Source: Kocuria varians
GTDB taxonomy: Bacteria; Actinomycetota; Actinomycetes; Actinomycetales; Micrococcaceae
NCBI RefSeq assembly: GCF_006539885.1
Contig: NZ_BJNW01000023.1
Coordinates: 1 to 45,582 of the forward strand
DNA: 45,582 bases
Direction: 5' to 3'
The notes under the pieces were generated by a model. It ran no database searches and was not told where the DNA came from. It worked only from the letters and a program-made list of their open reading frames with translations. The position numbers and the translations under genes were made by a program. This document shows positions 16,703-23,595 of the stretch, in pieces (positions within the stretch are counted from its first letter, which is position 1; the number at the start of each line of letters is the position of its first letter).

Positions 16703-17116
16703 TCACGTTGCCCGGCGCGATACCGCCCGCAGCGCCCCGACGGCACCCTCCCCCGCCCGACTCACGGACATGGGCACCTGCCCGAAAACCTCCCGCGGGA
16801 TCGGGGTCCGGCACAGCTGCGCGGTCCGCTCCACGTCCCAGTCCACGAGCACGAACCACTCATCGCCCTCCCGCACGACTTCCCGCACGGCGCCCGTGGC
16901 GCACAGCTCCTGCCGCTGGGACAGGTAGGCCCAGATGGTGTCCCCCGCCGTCATGGTTCGGTAGCCCGTGCGCAGGCACCACCGATCCGCGGGCTGCGAG
17001 CGCCCGATCGCCTCCCACACCGCCGTGGCGTCCTGGCGGGTGCGCCAGTCGGCGGGCATGTGCTGCCCATGAGCGGCCGGGTTGATGGGAAGCAACCAGT
17101 GGGTCTCCGCGGCCAT
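16703..17116 (-). CDS. EVE/PUA-like small protein
   Basis: 137 aa. The N-terminus HWLLPINPAAHGQHMPADW and the central TMTAGDTIWAYLSQRQELCATGAVREV stretch (about residues 53-80) have the pattern of EVE/PUA-like folds: a trapped-aromatic start, then a GD.(I/V)..Y strand with a following G-x-(V/A) strand. Such domains bind modified bases in RNA or DNA. The assignment rests on pattern only. Its ATG directly follows the stop of the SDR gene upstream (TGAATG with no gap), so the two are co-translated. Confidence 0.7.
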   Translation of the reverse strand: MAAETHWLLPINPAAHGQHMPADWRTRQDATAVWEAIGRSQPADRWCLRTGYRTMTAGDTIWAYLSQRQELCATGAVREVVREGDEWFVLVDWDVERTAQLCRTPIPREVFGQVPMSVSRAGEGAVGALRAVSRRAT

Positions 17117-18067
17117 TCACGCACCTCGCGATTCGGTCGTGGCGTTCGACGTCGCGCCCCGCCCGGTCCAGGCGTCACACTCGGCGGCATCGCCGGAGGC
17201 TCGCCCGGCGTCGGCGTCGCGCTCCTCCGGCGACGACGCTCCCAGCAGCGCGTCGTACCCTTCCCGGAACGTGGGGTAGCGCCACCGGGATCGAGGAACC
17301 AGGGAGTGCACGAGCGCCCCGTCGATGATCTTGCCGAGCGGCCCCTCCCCCGCGGGCGAGTCGTCCGGGGGCACCGCGACACCCAGCCGCGCCGCGAGGT
17401 GCGTAACGACGTCACCCAGCTGAGCGGCGTCATGATCCACGGCGCACAGCAACCGCGGCGGCTGGGGAGCGTCGAGCACGGTGGAGAGGACCGTGACGAG
17501 ATCGTCCCGGTGGATCCTGTTGGTCACGCGCCGGTGGGTGACAGGCGTGGCCGTGCGGACCCGCTCGATCAGGGACGCGCGGCCGGGCCCGTAGATCCCC
17601 GCGGGGCGCACGATGACCAGGTCCGGGAAGAGATCGGCGGCGAGCTCCTCCGCGGCGAGCAACACATGGGCGGTGGCGCGCTGAGGGTTGGGCGGGGTGG
17701 CCTCGGTGACGACCCCACCGTCGGTGCCGCCCAGGACGCCCGTGGAGGACACGAGCACCACGCGCGGCGCGGCGTCGGACGGCAGGGCCAGGTGCAACCC
17801 GCGCAGCGCACCCAGGTAGGTGCGTTCGTAGGCGGTCGCGTCGCGGCCGTCGGCGGTGAGGGTGACCACCACGGCGTCGGCCACGGGAAGGACGGCCTCC
17901 CCCGGGTCGGTGAGGTCCAGAGAGACCGGCTCGATGGGCTCGGGCAGCGCGTCCGCGCGGCGCCGCACGCCCACCGCGCGCACTCCGCGTTCGGCGAGGC
18001 GCAATCCCAGGGCGGTCCCCACGTCCCCGCAGCCGGCCAGGAGCACTGTTGCAGCGGAATCATTCAT
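17117..18067 (-). CDS. NAD(P)-dependent epimerase/dehydratase-like SDR protein
   Basis: 316 aa Rossmann-fold protein of the atypical SDR (YeeZ-like) group. The nucleotide-binding motif VLLAGCGDVGTALGLRLAERG is at residues 8-28 (GxGxxG), LVSSTGVLGGTDGG is near 104-117, and VIVRPAGIYGPGR is near 150-162, where the YxxxK motif of classical SDRs is absent or degenerate. The C-terminal region after about 240 (SRWRYPTFREGYDALL) is typical of this group; the last 45 residues are disordered. YeeZ-type proteins are of unclear substrate. First gene of a two-gene unit with the EVE-like protein. Confidence 0.85.
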   Translation of the reverse strand: MNDSAATVLLAGCGDVGTALGLRLAERGVRAVGVRRRADALPEPIEPVSLDLTDPGEAVLPVADAVVVTLTADGRDATAYERTYLGALRGLHLALPSDAAPRVVLVSSTGVLGGTDGGVVTEATPPNPQRATAHVLLAAEELAADLFPDLVIVRPAGIYGPGRASLIERVRTATPVTHRRVTNRIHRDDLVTVLSTVLDAPQPPRLLCAVDHDAAQLGDVVTHLAARLGVAVPPDDSPAGEGPLGKIIDGALVHSLVPRSRWRYPTFREGYDALLGASSPEERDADAGRASGDAAECDAWTGRGATSNATTESRGA

Positions 18068-18254
18068 GGCACCAGCCTGTCATGTCCGCGCGACGGCGCG
18101 TGGCCCGGCTCGCTAAGGGAAAGGAACGGTGCCATGACCGGGCAGAACCCGATCCATCACCCCCCTTATTATTTGGCCCTCCGGCATCTACGGTGGAGGT
18201 ACCCAGCCCTGCTTCACCACCACTTGCTCAGCAGAGCAGAACGGAGATCACACC

Positions 18255-18491
18255 ATGATCATGAAGACCCTGCACGACGCCGGTATCCGCTCTGAGTACG
18301 CCTACACCGCAGGCATGGGCTCGATCGCCCTGTCCTTCGTGTCGTGGGGAATCTCGCGTCTCAAGAGCGACGACTCCAAGGCCCAGTCGGACCGCTGGGG
18401 CATCTTCGTGGGCCACTGGGCGCCCACCTTCATGAGCGTGGGCCTGGCTCTCGCCCAGTACGAGCAGACCCTCGAGAACAAGAAGAAGTAG
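18255..18491 (+). CDS. Small conserved-looking protein with hydrophobic segment
   Basis: 78 aa with a good ribosome binding site (GGAG, 9 bases before the ATG at 18255). The middle has two moderately hydrophobic stretches, about residues 18-34 (YTAGMGSIALSFVSWGIS) and 48-66 (GIFVGHWAPTFMSVGLAL), separated by a charged loop (RLKSDDSKAQSDRW). The end is Lys-rich (ENKKK). It is probably a small membrane protein. I do not recognise the family. A perfect terminator follows. Confidence 0.8.
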   Translation: MIMKTLHDAGIRSEYAYTAGMGSIALSFVSWGISRLKSDDSKAQSDRWGIFVGHWAPTFMSVGLALAQYEQTLENKKK

Positions 18492-18521
18492 CCACCGACC
18501 CCGCAGCCACTCGGCGCAGAA

Positions 18522-18556
18522 GAACCGCCCCGCACCTTATTGGTGCGGGGCGGTTC
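18522..18556. terminator. Bidirectional terminator
   Basis: Perfect 15-bp stem: arms 18522-18536 and 18542-18556, loop TTATT. It lies between two convergent small genes (18255-18491 plus and 18585-18746 minus) and can serve both. Confidence 0.88.
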
Positions 18557-18584
18557 GCCTGTCAGCGGCTGCCCGGTGCGGTGC

Positions 18585-18746
18585 TCAGTGCCCGTAGCCC
18601 TGGGACTGCTCCTCCGTGCCGGCCTGCTCCTCGAAGAACTCCTGCTGCTCCTGGGTGTTCGCCTGCTCGGCGGCCTTCTGGCGCTGCTCGTCGGTGTCCA
18701 CCTGGCTGACCGACTCGGTGTTCTCGTCCTGCGGGTTCTTGCCCAT
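18585..18746 (-). CDS. 53-aa acidic, Gln/Glu-rich small protein
   Basis: The ATG at 18746 is preceded by a strong AAGGAG site 8 bases upstream. The product (MGKNPQDENTESVSQVDTDE at the start, SQGYGH at the end) is hydrophilic, Glu/Gln-rich and probably disordered. It has no Cys and no hydrophobic core. The stop is TGA at 18585-18587, followed by the shared terminator. Good start context and codon use support it as a real gene. The composition recalls small stress-induced proteins, but I cannot name a family. Confidence 0.7.
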   Translation of the reverse strand: MGKNPQDENTESVSQVDTDEQRQKAAEQANTQEQQEFFEEQAGTEEQSQGYGH

Positions 18747-18830
18747 GGCTGCGCTCCTTCGCGGTTACGTGGTGCGCCGCCCCGAGCTCCGCGGCCCGGA
18801 CGACGGCGCCGTGCCCCGAGCATCCTCACC

Positions 18831-21101
18831 TCACCGGGTCGTGTCAATGGGGGCGATGCCGCCCGTTCGCCACGGGGCGTCCGCGAGCGCGCGCTGCACC
18901 CACACCGTCACAGACCCAGGGGCCCACGCACCCACACCGTGGATCTCCCCCACGGGCCGGGCACCCCGCAGGGCGTTGGTCACGAACACCTCCGACGCCC
19001 CAGCGATGTCTGCGAGAGTGATGTCCTGTTCACGGACCTCGTACCCGGCGGCCCGCAGGCTCGAGAGCACCCGGGCGCGCATCACCCCGGGCAGGATCCG
19101 GCCGTCAACGGGCGGGGTGGTGACCACGCCACCGCGCACCACGAACACATTTGCACGCCCGGTCTCCAGCACCGTGCCGTCCTGGTCCACCAGCAGCGGA
19201 TCGCACACCGGGGACCACGGACCGGGTGTCGTGTCCAGGGCGCGGCGGTCCGCCCACTTGTGGCGCCCCCACCCGCCGGGCACCACCACCGGGCGCAGCA
19301 CCCACGGAGCCACGGGAGGGGCCGCGCCGGGAGGGTTCAGCGGGGCGTGGGTCATCTCGAGACACAGACTCCCAGCGTCCAGAACTGCCGTGACCCGCAG
19401 CCGGTGCGGGCCATCCAATCCGGCGGCACGCTGGCGGACCTGCTCTGCGAGCGCGCCCGGCAGCTCATGGGAGAAGCACGCCCGCACGCTGCTCCCGAGT
19501 CTTGCCAGGTGCTCCACCAGCTGCTCGGGACGCCCCTCGCGAACGAGCATCGTGGTGAAGACCCCCAGGGAGGGGTCGGGGGTCGAGCGGATCACGGGCG
19601 CGTCCCGCAGCGAGGTTGCCGCGCGCGACGGTGCCCCATCGCCTCCCACGCACGCCGGGGTCGCCACCTCCGAGGACTCCGCGTGCTCACGCCACTCCCG
19701 GGACAGCTCGGGCCCGAAGCGGGCGCCGACCGCATCCAGCAGCGGGGCGGCCTTCACGAGGGTCTCGAACGCCTCCCCGTCCGGGTCCGAGTCAGCGACG
19801 ATCCCGCCGCCCACACCCAGGCGCACCGTGGCGCCCGAGAACTCGAACGTACGGATGGCCACGTTCATGGCCAGCCCCGCCACGGGACTCGCGTACCCGA
19901 TCCCACCGGTGTAGACGCCCCGCGCGGTGGTCTCCAGGGCGTTGATGATCTCGGTGGCCCTGACCTTCGGCGCCCCCGTGCACGAACCGGGCGGAAACGT
20001 GGAGCGCAGGAGGGCGGCGTCGTCGAGCCCGGGGCGCAGGGTGCCGTGGACGTCCGCGACCAGGTGGTGGACGCCCGTGTGCGGCTCCACGCGCGGCAGC
20101 GCCGGACTCAGCACGGAACCGGGGACGCACGCGCGGGAGAGGTCGTTGCGCATGAGGTCCACGATCATCACGTTCTCCGCGCGGTTCTTCGCGGACGCGT
20201 GCAGATCGGCGGGATCCGTGTCCGCGGGGGCCGTGCCCTTGATCGGGGAGGTGAGGACGGCGTTCCCCGTGCGGCGCAGGTACAGCTCCGGGGACAGGCT
20301 CGCGACCGCTCCCCCGGGCACGCGCAGGAACGCGGCGAAGCGTGGCCGCAGCGCCCGGTGGCCCGCGCAGAACAGGTCCAGCGGGTCGCCGTGGAAAGGG
20401 GCCTCCAGCGTTCGGCAGATGTTGGCCTGGAAGATGTCGCCCTCGCGGATGCGCTGCAGGGCGCGCCGCACGGCCCCCGCGTGCGCGGCACCCGTCACGG
20501 CGGCCTCGACGGGCCCGCAGCGGTACGGCAGCGCCTCGCCACTCTCGGACGGCGACGACGCCGCGCGGCCTGCGAGCGCCCGCTCCACGATCTCCACCGT
20601 GCGGGCAACGCGCGCGGGATCCGTTCCGGGCAGGGCCTCGCAGGCCCAGTGACCGGTGCGCGCATCGTGGACGAGCACGTGGTCGTAGTACGCCAGGTGG
20701 TGGTCCGGAAGGCTCCCGGCGCGCGGCGGTGCGGGCGGAAGCGTCTCCAGCCGCTGGGAGAGCTGATATCCCAGGTACCCGATACAGCCGCCGCCGAACG
20801 CCTCGCCGCCGTCCACGACGCCCGAGTCCCCGAGCACCTCGAACGGGTCCTCATCGGACCCCACGGTCCGGGCTGGGCGTATGCCGATCACGGCATCCAT
20901 CCGGTCCGCCCCGTCGATCCAGTCCCCGAAAAGCGCCGCAAGACCGGGCTGGTTCCGCAGGGCCCGCAGCATCCGCTCGGGACTCACCGTCCAGGACAGA
21001 GGGGCCCGGGGCGGAGCTGTGCGGGGCAGGGGTGTCCGAGGCTGAGGTGCACGGGGCAACGGGTTCCTTTCGCAGGGCAGGCGCGCGGCGGCGTCGTCCA
21101 T
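18831..21101 (-). CDS. pabBC: Fused aminodeoxychorismate synthase component I and lyase (PabB-PabC)
   Basis: 756 aa bifunctional enzyme of folate synthesis. Residues about 40-450 are PabB (chorismate-binding family: adds ammonia from PabA glutamine to chorismate). It shows the active-site PIKGTAP (about 284-290, the Lys/Thr motif), NRAENVMIVDLMRNDLSR (about 305-322) and PPGSCTGAPK (about 370-380). After a linker, residues about 520-756 are PabC, a class IV PLP-dependent 4-amino-4-deoxychorismate lyase. Its probable PLP Lys lies in RHKWADRR (about 615), with the ETGRANVF strand following. The Pro-rich first 35 residues lack conservation, and no clear Shine-Dalgarno site precedes ATG 21101, so a later start is possible. 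PabA is not in the window. Confidence 0.93.
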   Translation of the reverse strand: MDDAAARLPCERNPLPRAPQPRTPLPRTAPPRAPLSWTVSPERMLRALRNQPGLAALFGDWIDGADRMDAVIGIRPARTVGSDEDPFEVLGDSGVVDGGEAFGGGCIGYLGYQLSQRLETLPPAPPRAGSLPDHHLAYYDHVLVHDARTGHWACEALPGTDPARVARTVEIVERALAGRAASSPSESGEALPYRCGPVEAAVTGAAHAGAVRRALQRIREGDIFQANICRTLEAPFHGDPLDLFCAGHRALRPRFAAFLRVPGGAVASLSPELYLRRTGNAVLTSPIKGTAPADTDPADLHASAKNRAENVMIVDLMRNDLSRACVPGSVLSPALPRVEPHTGVHHLVADVHGTLRPGLDDAALLRSTFPPGSCTGAPKVRATEIINALETTARGVYTGGIGYASPVAGLAMNVAIRTFEFSGATVRLGVGGGIVADSDPDGEAFETLVKAAPLLDAVGARFGPELSREWREHAESSEVATPACVGGDGAPSRAATSLRDAPVIRSTPDPSLGVFTTMLVREGRPEQLVEHLARLGSSVRACFSHELPGALAEQVRQRAAGLDGPHRLRVTAVLDAGSLCLEMTHAPLNPPGAAPPVAPWVLRPVVVPGGWGRHKWADRRALDTTPGPWSPVCDPLLVDQDGTVLETGRANVFVVRGGVVTTPPVDGRILPGVMRARVLSSLRAAGYEVREQDITLADIAGASEVFVTNALRGARPVGEIHGVGAWAPGSVTVWVQRALADAPWRTGGIAPIDTTR

Positions 21102-21120
21102 GGAATACGAAACCGCCGAC

Positions 21121-21164
21121 GGCGGCGACCCGGGGCACGAACGTGCCCCCGAGAAGCCGCCGCC
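21121..21164 (-). terminator. Terminator of the oxidoreductase gene
   Basis: Two-tier hairpin: inner perfect 7-bp arms GGGGCAC (21132-21138) and GTGCCCC (21143-21149), outer GGCGGCG (21121-21127) with CGCCGCC (21158-21164). It lies just downstream of the minus-strand gene ending at 21196. Confidence 0.6.
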
Positions 21165-21195
21165 GGGCGGGTGATGCGCGGTGACCCGCAGAGCG

Positions 21196-22215
21196 TCAGA
21201 TGCTGACCACCATTTTGCCCGTGTTGGCGCCCTTCATCATGTCCAGGAAGGCATCCACGGCGTGGTCGAGGCCCTCCACCACGGTCTCGTCGTACGCGAT
21301 CTTGCCAGAGGTGAACCACTCGGTCATGCGGGAGAGGTACTCCTCGGCGATGTCCCAGTGGTCGCCCATGGTGAAGCCCTCGAGCTTGAGGGAGTTCTTG
21401 ATGAGGTTGGCCATGTTGTCCGGGCCGGGAGTGCGCTCGGTGTTGTTGTACTGGCTGATCGCGCCGCACGCGGCCACGCGACCGTGCCGGTTGAGCACGT
21501 CCAGGGCGGCCTCGAGGTGGTCACCGCCCACGTTGTCGTAGTAGACGTCCACGCCGTCCTTGCCCACGGCTTCCGCGAGCTGCTTGCGGATGGGGGCGTC
21601 CTTGTAGTTGAGCACGGCGTCGAAGCCGTACTTCTCGGTGAGCAGCTTCGCCTTCTCGTCCGAGCCGGCCGAACCGATCACGTAGGACGCGCCCAGCTGC
21701 CGGGCGATCTGGCCCGCGGCGGAGCCCACGGCACCGGCGGCACCGGAGATGAACACGCGGTCCCCCTCCTTGAGCTCCGCGATGCGCGTGAGGCCGGTGT
21801 AGGCGGTCATGCCGGTCATCCCCAGGATGCCCAGGTACACGGACAGCGGCGTGCCGGGGATCTCCTGCACGGCGGTGAACTCCTTGGCGGGGCCCTGCGT
21901 GAGGTCGCGCCAGCCGTCCTGGTGCAGCACGGGGGTGCCCACGGGCAGGTCCTCGGAACGGGACTCGACCACGCGGCCCACGGCCCCGCCGGTCATCGTC
22001 TCGCCCAGCTCGAACGGGGGGACGTAGCTCGGCTCGTCGCGCATGCGCCCGCGCATGTAGGGGTCCACGGAGATGAACTCGTTGCGGACGCGCACCTCGC
22101 CGTCCTGCAGGTCGGGCAGCTCCACGGTGACGGTGCGGAAGTCCTCGTGGGTGGGCCAGCCCTCCGGACGGGAGACGAGCTGGATCTGGGTGCTGGTGGA
22201 ATCGGAAGTAGCCAT
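21196..22215 (-). CDS. NADP-dependent medium-chain oxidoreductase (2-alkenal reductase type)
   Basis: 339 aa zinc-independent MDR protein of the leukotriene B4 dehydrogenase / CurA group, which reduces the double bond of alpha,beta-unsaturated carbonyls with NADPH. Visible: VDPYMRGRM near 50-58 (characteristic of this group), LGMTGMTAYTGL near 130-141, the Rossmann motif FISGAAGAVGSAAGQIARQLGA near 154-175, and YYDNVGGDHLEAAL near 225-238. The C-terminus KMVVSI is normal, so the protein is complete. It probably acts in detoxification of reactive aldehydes or quinones. It is divergent from the sugar transporter gene. Confidence 0.93.
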   Translation of the reverse strand: MATSDSTSTQIQLVSRPEGWPTHEDFRTVTVELPDLQDGEVRVRNEFISVDPYMRGRMRDEPSYVPPFELGETMTGGAVGRVVESRSEDLPVGTPVLHQDGWRDLTQGPAKEFTAVQEIPGTPLSVYLGILGMTGMTAYTGLTRIAELKEGDRVFISGAAGAVGSAAGQIARQLGASYVIGSAGSDEKAKLLTEKYGFDAVLNYKDAPIRKQLAEAVGKDGVDVYYDNVGGDHLEAALDVLNRHGRVAACGAISQYNNTERTPGPDNMANLIKNSLKLEGFTMGDHWDIAEEYLSRMTEWFTSGKIAYDETVVEGLDHAVDAFLDMMKGANTGKMVVSI

Positions 22216-22366
22216 ACCGTCATTGTGGCACGCACGGACGCTTGCCCCCGCAAGGATTCGCGTGGAGCGGAGTCGGCCCGAACCGGGAGTAAATTGGGCA
22301 CAACCAATCGCCGGAACTCGGCCGGTGTGGCGTCGCCCCTTGTGATCCCGATCACCGCCTGGAATA

Positions 22367-22384
22367 GTAATATCTCACTATTAC
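22367..22384. promoter_or_regulatory. Operator-like palindrome in the sugar locus promoter
   Basis: GTAATATCTCACTATTAC: perfect 6-bp arms with a 6-base spacer. A second overlapping pair, AATAGT (22363-22368) and ACTATT (22377-22382), is nested in it. It is the only AT-rich spot in the gap between the divergent genes and overlaps a TAATAT-type -10 element, so a bound repressor would block transcription. The TetR protein encoded at 26177 is the obvious candidate ligand. Confidence 0.55.
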
Positions 22385-22420
22385 GATTCGTCCCGGGCCT
22401 TCGCGCAGCTCGCGCTGTAC

Positions 22421-23593
22421 GTGGCCCTGCTGGGACCGGTCATGGTCTCCATGGCCCTGAAGGTCTCCACGCTCACGGACGACCCCACCCAGCGCACGAG
22501 CATGGTCGGCGCCGTGCTGGGCGTGGGAGCCATTGCCGCGGTGATCGGCGACGCCCTGTTCGGCCGGCTCTCGGACCGCACGACGTCCCGGTTCGGGCGG
22601 CGTCGCCCGTGGCTGATCGGCGGCTCGCTCGTGATGGGCCTCGCGCTCATCGGCATCAGCCAGGCCACGAGCACGCCCATGCTGGCCATCGGATGGTTCG
22701 TGGCGCAGCTCGGCGCCAACGCCGCGTTCAGCCCGGACATCGCCACGCTCGCGGACCAGCTGCCCGAGCAGCAGTACGCGAAGGTCTCCGCGACCGTGGG
22801 CGTGATGCAGAGCGTGGGCGTCCTGGTGGCCACGTGGTTCGCGTCCCTGTTCGCCTCGAACATGCTGCTGCTCTTCGCCGTCCCGGCGGTCGTGGGCGTG
22901 GTGGGGCTGTGCCTCTACGCCGTGATCCTGCCGGATCCGGTCCTCACGCACCGCCCGCCCCGGCTGAGCCTCAAGGAGCTGCTGGGATCGTTCTGGGTCA
23001 ACCCGCTGCGCCACCGCGACTTCGGCTTCGCGTGGTGGTCCCGGTTCCTCCTCATGCTCTCGAGCTTCATGTTCACCTCCTTGCGCCTGCCGTTCGTCAC
23101 GGACCGTCTGCACATCACCGCGGCCGACGGCGCCGGCGTCGTCTTCCTGGGCGTGCTTACCTACACGGTCGCGCTCGTCCCGGCCAGCTACCTGGTCGGC
23201 TGGTTCTCCGACCGCACCGGGCGCCGCAAGCTGCCCGTGGCCGTGGCCACCGCGCTGTTCGCGCTGGGAACCTACCTGCTGCTGCACGTGGATTCGATCG
23301 GCCAGTTCTACATGGTCGAGGCCCTGCTGGGCATCTCGTACGGCATCTACATGAGCGTGGACATGGCGCTCGTGCTGCAGGTGCTGCCCAACCCTGAGGA
23401 CAACGCCAAGGACCTGGGCGTGTTCAACATGGCCAATGCCATGCCTCAGTCCCTCGCGCCCTTCCTGGGTGCTGCGCTGCTGGCCACGAGCGTCACCGCC
23501 TCCGAGCCCAACTACGCCCTGCTCCTGGGCGCCGCGGCCACCGCGGCGCTCGTCGGAGCCATCGCCGTTCTCCCGATCAGGAAAGTGAAGTAG
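22421..23593 (+). CDS. MFS sugar carrier; true start uncertain
   Basis: 390 aa from GTG 22421 with about 11-12 membrane segments. The motif GRLSDRTTSRFGRRRPWLIGG (about 48-68) is the extended motif A of glycoside and sugar carriers, and a second motif A, GWFSDRTGRRKLP, starts the second half. The stop lies 2 bases before the beta-glucosidase gene, so it probably brings in the glycoside that enzyme cleaves. The reading frame continues upstream as SRAFAQLALYV before GTG 22421, and these residues look like the natural first membrane helix. Yet there is no ATG, GTG or TTG between that GTG and the stop at 22343, and no Shine-Dalgarno site. The start is therefore unusual, the mRNA leaderless with a rare start, or the 5-prime end damaged. 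Confidence 0.85.
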   Translation: MALLGPVMVSMALKVSTLTDDPTQRTSMVGAVLGVGAIAAVIGDALFGRLSDRTTSRFGRRRPWLIGGSLVMGLALIGISQATSTPMLAIGWFVAQLGANAAFSPDIATLADQLPEQQYAKVSATVGVMQSVGVLVATWFASLFASNMLLLFAVPAVVGVVGLCLYAVILPDPVLTHRPPRLSLKELLGSFWVNPLRHRDFGFAWWSRFLLMLSSFMFTSLRLPFVTDRLHITAADGAGVVFLGVLTYTVALVPASYLVGWFSDRTGRRKLPVAVATALFALGTYLLLHVDSIGQFYMVEALLGISYGIYMSVDMALVLQVLPNPEDNAKDLGVFNMANAMPQSLAPFLGAALLATSVTASEPNYALLLGAAATAALVGAIAVLPIRKVK

Positions 23594-23595
23594 TC

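Noticed and set aside
18540-21206. 888-codon plus-strand frame opposite pabBC
   Set aside because: No conserved pattern, overlaps a terminator at its start, and runs antisense to an unmistakable PabB-PabC protein.
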